NCBI GenBank assembly: GCA_964522805.1
Contig: CAZFWP010000083.1
Coordinates: 1 to 8,190, forward strand
Origin: CAZBYL01 sp964522805
GTDB taxonomy: Bacteria; Synergistota; Synergistia; Synergistales; Synergistaceae
DNA length: 8,190 nt
Direction: 5' to 3'
In this document: positions 5,647 through 8,190 of the stretch, one piece after another
How the letters are laid out: each line of letters begins with the position of its first letter
Position numbering within the stretch: the first letter of the stretch is position 1
Position numbers and translations under genes: made by a program
Notes under the pieces: model-generated
Seen by the model: only the letters and a program-made list of their open reading frames with translations
Told to the model about the DNA's origin: nothing
The model's database searches: none

Positions 5647-6875
5647 AACCATACCTCCACGCGTTCCCCGGTTCTGGCAGTTTCTCTGTTCTCGGGCATA
5701 CGTATCATACCATCAGCAGCGGCAAGTACAGAAATATACCCCGACTTGGCTGATAGAGGAAGCACTCTTCCGTCCGCCGTAATACGGCAGGGGGTAAACT
5801 CTTCAGGCCCGGTTTTGGCATTGATATCACCGGCAAGTTCCATAAATATTTTATGTATGAATTTATCGTCAGGAGAGCCGGAAATCTTCAGTAATAAAGG
5901 CAACAGCATCACGTATGCCGCAGTAAGACAGGAAAGTGGGTGTCCGGGAAGACTGATAACCAATTTTTTGCTTTCAAGACAGCCCGCCACCAGAGTAGGT
6001 TTTCCGGGAACAATGTTAATGCCGCGAATAAGCAACCCCGGTGAGGGAAGCGATTCCAATACTCTTGAGCAATGGTCTCTGGTTCCTACTGATGAGCCGC
6101 CACTGAGAATCAGCACATCACATTTTTCCATCTCTTCGCGCACTCTCTGTTCAAATGCATCACCGTCATCACAAATGATTCCGCAGTATTTTGCCGGGAA
6201 TCCATATTTATCAAGAATAGTTTTTATTGCGATTCCGTTTACATCGCGGATACAGCCTGGAGGAAGAGGAGACGTATCTACTGTCACAATTTCGTCTCCG
6301 GTGCTGATGATGCTGATGCGAATATCCTGCACAGAAACTCTGCTTTTGCCTACCGTGGCAAGAAGGCTCACAGTGCGAAAATCAACTAAAGAACCCTGCT
6401 TAAGTATCTCAGCCCCCTTGGTAAGCTCCTCTCCCTTGGCAATAACATTCTCACCTGATTGAGTGTTTTTTCGTACCTCTACCCAACCGCTGACAAGGTC
6501 AGTGTCTTCAAGCATAACAACAGTATCGGATCCGTCGGGAAGCACCCCTCCGGTAGGAATAGCCGCGGCTTCTCCGCTTGAAAGACACAAGTCCGGGACA
6601 GTTCCCATCTTAATGTCGCCAACTTTTTTAAGGAAAGTAGGTGTAGAGGGAGTAGATGCGATCACGTCGGCGCTCTGTACAGCATAGCCGTCTCTGAGGC
6701 TTCTTGTGTAAGGAGGATAAGGAAGATCCGCGTGTAGTGTATCGGATAGCCTCATACCGACTGCATCAACTAATTTTAGCTCCATGACGTTAAACCGCCA
6801 CGGGAAAGACATCGCCTCTGATATATAATCTATCGCTTGAAGCCGAGGTGTAACTTCTTTTACAAAACCTGCCAT
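5640..6875 (-). CDS. moeA: Molybdopterin molybdenumtransferase MoeA
   Basis: This stand-alone MoeA has 411 residues, a usual length. Visible motifs are Arg-Asp-Gly-Tyr-Ala-Val (61-66), a segment ending Ala-Ile-Pro-Thr-Gly-Gly-Val-Leu-Pro (105-113) and Met-Leu-Glu-Asp (121-124), Ser-Thr-Gly-Asp-Glu (191-195), Ser-Gly-Gly-Ser-Ser-Val-Gly-Thr-Arg-Asp (258-267), Val-Pro-Gly-Lys-Pro (289-293) and Leu-Pro-Gly-His-Pro-Leu-Ser (309-315). The set covers the MoeA N-terminal, MoCF and C-terminal domains. The enzyme hydrolyses adenylylated molybdopterin and inserts the metal oxyanion. The ATG at 6875 is preferred over a TTG at 6884 because GAAAGG (6885-6890) sits nine bases upstream of the ATG and directly abuts the TTG. 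It follows the SPOR gene by 48 bases and overlaps the second MoeA gene. Because the loop motifs are more canonical than in its neighbour, this copy is the likelier general MoeA. Confidence 0.93.
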   Translation of the reverse strand: MAGFVKEVTPRLQAIDYISEAMSFPWRFNVMELKLVDAVGMRLSDTLHADLPYPPYTRSLRDGYAVQSADVIASTPSTPTFLKKVGDIKMGTVPDLCLSSGEAAAIPTGGVLPDGSDTVVMLEDTDLVSGWVEVRKNTQSGENVIAKGEELTKGAEILKQGSLVDFRTVSLLATVGKSRVSVQDIRISIISTGDEIVTVDTSPLPPGCIRDVNGIAIKTILDKYGFPAKYCGIICDDGDAFEQRVREEMEKCDVLILSGGSSVGTRDHCSRVLESLPSPGLLIRGINIVPGKPTLVAGCLESKKLVISLPGHPLSCLTAAYVMLLPLLLKISGSPDDKFIHKIFMELAGDINAKTGPEEFTPCRITADGRVLPLSAKSGYISVLAAADGMIRMPENRETARTGERVEVWLW

Positions 6876-6923
6876 AGACAACAACCTTTCGCCGTATATT
6901 ACTCGTACAAAAAGTATCTCACG

Positions 6924-7661
6924 CTATTTATTATACACAATATATACAGGGTACCCCAGTGTAGCAATTTCGGACGACATTTTTGCCGCTGCTGATTTTT
7001 CCGCACTCCCCTTTACCCTTACTTTGTAGAAGGGTTTGTCGTTCATGACGCTTTCTGTGATATATACTTGGTATCCCTCAGAACGGGCTTTTTTTAAAGT
7101 TTCCATAGCCCCCTCCTTTGCAGCAAACCCGCCTATCTGAATATCCCATCTGCCAGCGGCGGCAGTAGTTTCCGCTTTTGCCGGCAATGTTTTATTTCCC
7201 TCAGAGGCGGTGGCTGCTGTTTGAGTAACTTCACGTTTCACCATTTTTGTCTCCGTTGCCGCAGATACTTTCTTTTTTTCAGCCGATACCGCCTTACTGT
7301 TCAGGACTTTTTTTACCTCATCTGATGTATCCGCTGCTGATTTTTTGACAGCGGTTTTCTTAACCGTGCCAGCAGTGTTTTTTTTAGGTGTTAAATCTTT
7401 TTTTACCTTACTCTCGTTGTTGATCTTATCCACGTAAATATCGGTCGGCAACTTACTTTCCGTCCTATTGACAGATGATTGCGGCGTGTATTTAACATGT
7501 CCGTCATCCATAATATCGATATCTTTGGGGTCGAGGAAAAACAGTTTAATGCTGAAGAAAAGCAGGGCAAAGGCCATGATTACAGTCAAAGGAAGAATGA
7601 ATTGACCAAAGGTCGCCATAGTTCTCTTTTCCTTGCGGCTTTGTGACTTTCTTGTAACCAT
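6924..7661 (-). CDS. SPOR-domain membrane protein
   Basis: The 245-residue protein has a short basic cytoplasmic N-terminus, one hydrophobic membrane segment at about residues 19-42, a long low-complexity Lys/Ala/Thr/Ser-rich linker (about 60-168), and a C-terminal SPOR domain (about 170-245). The SPOR domain begins Arg-Trp-Asp-Ile-Gln-Ile-Gly-Gly-Phe and contains Lys-Pro-Phe-Tyr-Lys-Val-Arg-Val near 209-216. SPOR domains bind denuded glycan strands of peptidoglycan, usually at division septa, and this topology places the domain in the periplasm. The start at 7661 has GGAGG (7673-7677) 11 bases ahead, slightly far, and an in-frame stop directly precedes it. A second Met at residue 15 is a possible alternative. 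It lies 22 bases after the radical SAM gene. It has no evident link to cofactor synthesis and may simply head the shared transcript. Confidence 0.88.
   Translation of the reverse strand: MVTRKSQSRKEKRTMATFGQFILPLTVIMAFALLFFSIKLFFLDPKDIDIMDDGHVKYTPQSSVNRTESKLPTDIYVDKINNESKVKKDLTPKKNTAGTVKKTAVKKSAADTSDEVKKVLNSKAVSAEKKKVSAATETKMVKREVTQTAATASEGNKTLPAKAETTAAAGRWDIQIGGFAAKEGAMETLKKARSEGYQVYITESVMNDKPFYKVRVKGSAEKSAAAKMSSEIATLGYPVYIVYNK
6930..6935 (-). promoter_or_regulatory. Possible internal -10 box for the moe-moa genes
   Basis: On the minus strand a perfect TATAAT lies at 6935-6930, at the very end of the SPOR gene. A start near 6923 would give a leader of about 48 bases to moeA. The matching -35 region (around 6953-6958) reads TGGGGT, a poor match, and the extended -10 TGn is out of register by one base. 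It might be a weak or activator-dependent internal promoter separating the cofactor genes from the upstream genes, or a chance AT-rich match. Confidence 0.3.
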
Positions 7662-7683
7662 CTAACCATCATCCTCCTTTTTA

Positions 7684-8190
7684 TTACCACAATAATTCTA
7701 ATTCAGAGAGAGTTATCTCTCTGTTGGAATGTCCATTAGAGAGAGGTTTTGCACCAGCCTCGATGGTATCGGCCAAATTGCGGCTGTCGCTGTAACCGTA
7801 CCAAGCCAAATCAAACTCCTGCTCGGCCTCTTTAGGGCTTGTCAGTCTCAGCTGCGGAGCCTTCTTTTTCATGCTGCGGATATCCGCAGCCAGCAAATTA
7901 TATTTTTTACGTATTGCCGCCGCACCGGCAAATGGGGCGTTAAACCACGGAGTCCCTGGCTTGGGAACAAAGGGGTTTACGGATAGAATAAGATTTTGCC
8001 CCGTCTCTTCAATTATACGGCGGCATAAGAGCGTAATTGAGGCGATATCCTCGTCTGTCTCCCCCGGCAGTCCAACCATAAAGTATAGCTTTACCTGATT
8101 TATGCCGTTTTTTGCCGCCAGCGACAATTTTTCTATAATCAAATCATTGGTGAATTTCTTCCCACAGGAAAAACGCAGCTCATCGCTGCC
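7684..8190 (-). CDS. Radical SAM protein, C-terminal part (truncated by window edge)
   Basis: The reading frame is open to the window edge at 8190, so only the last 168 residues are visible. The first residues (Gly-Ser-Asp-Glu-Leu-Arg, then Gly-Lys-Lys-Phe-Thr) and the strand Val-Lys-Leu-Tyr-Phe-Met-Val-Gly-Leu-Pro-Gly-Glu-Thr-Asp-Glu-Asp are typical of the back half of the radical SAM barrel in the COG1032/Elp3-like group. Val-Asn-Pro-Phe-Val-Pro-Lys-Pro-Gly-Thr-Pro-Trp is the following conserved segment. Many members carry an N-terminal B12-binding domain, but that region and the cluster cysteines are outside the window, so the substrate cannot be named. An internal TTG at 8142 should not be taken as the start. 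The SPOR gene follows 22 bases downstream in the same direction. Confidence 0.88.
   Translation of the reverse strand, partial: GSDELRFSCGKKFTNDLIIEKLSLAAKNGINQVKLYFMVGLPGETDEDIASITLLCRRIIEETGQNLILSVNPFVPKPGTPWFNAPFAGAAAIRKKYNLLAADIRSMKKKAPQLRLTSPKEAEQEFDLAWYGYSDSRNLADTIEAGAKPLSNGHSNREITLSELELLW
7704..7723 (-). repeat. Perfect 8-bp hairpin near the end of the radical SAM gene
   Basis: CAGAGAGA (7704-7711) and its exact reverse complement TCTCTCTG (7716-7723) flank a 4-base loop. The hairpin sits within the last codons of the radical SAM gene, about 40 bases before the SPOR gene start. It is not followed by a T-run on the minus strand, so it is not a standard terminator. It could be an RNA processing or stability element between the two cistrons, or simply a coding coincidence. 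Confidence 0.35.

Noticed and set aside
5623..6462. 279-residue plus-strand reading frame opposite moeA
   Set aside because: It is a shadow of moeA: no family resemblance, and the minus-strand frame holds all MoeA motifs.
6876..6923. Moco (molybdenum cofactor) riboswitch ahead of moeA
   Set aside because: The gap is only 48 bases, too short for the known Moco RNA motif, and no such structure is visible.

Overview
The window comes from a bacterium. Its right three quarters are a tightly packed minus-strand operon for molybdenum/tungsten cofactor (molybdopterin) synthesis. The left quarter is AT-rich and gene-poor, with two small plus-strand genes I do not recognise. The SPOR-domain envelope protein with one membrane segment, the YgiQ/Elp3-like radical SAM gene, moderate G+C and strong Shine-Dalgarno sites suggest an anaerobic diderm bacterium. 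Synergistota would fit, but that is recollection-based inference at low confidence.

Layout, left to right. Positions 1-462 hold no credible gene, but carry two perfect inverted repeats (341-356 and 421-450). A sigma70-type promoter (463-491) follows. It drives a small exported protein (540-971) and then a 57-residue hydrophilic protein (1074-1247), and the unit ends at a strong, potentially bidirectional terminator (1264-1301). The two genes are separated by 102 bases. In that gap, a C-rich stretch at the first gene's stop codon can pair exactly with the Shine-Dalgarno sequence of the second.

Convergent to this unit is the minus-strand operon. In transcription order it reads: 3' end of a radical SAM gene (8190-7684), SPOR-domain protein (7661-6924), moeA (6875-5640), a second MoeA fused to a periplasmic-binding-protein-like domain (5646-3730), moaA (3742-2768), moaC (2762-2271), and a MogA-type domain with an unassigned N-terminal extension (2274-1450). 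From moeA to the mog gene the coding regions overlap or nearly touch (7-nt, 13-nt and 4-nt overlaps and one 5-nt gap), so they are almost certainly co-transcribed and translationally coupled.

How the genes work together: MoaA and MoaC convert GTP to cyclic pyranopterin monophosphate (cPMP). The MogA domain would adenylylate molybdopterin, and the two MoeA proteins would insert molybdate or tungstate. The middle step (MPT synthase MoaD/MoaE and its sulfurylation) is absent here and must be encoded elsewhere or differ. Two MoeA paralogs, one with a possible ligand-sensing domain, raise the question of metal or enzyme specificity.
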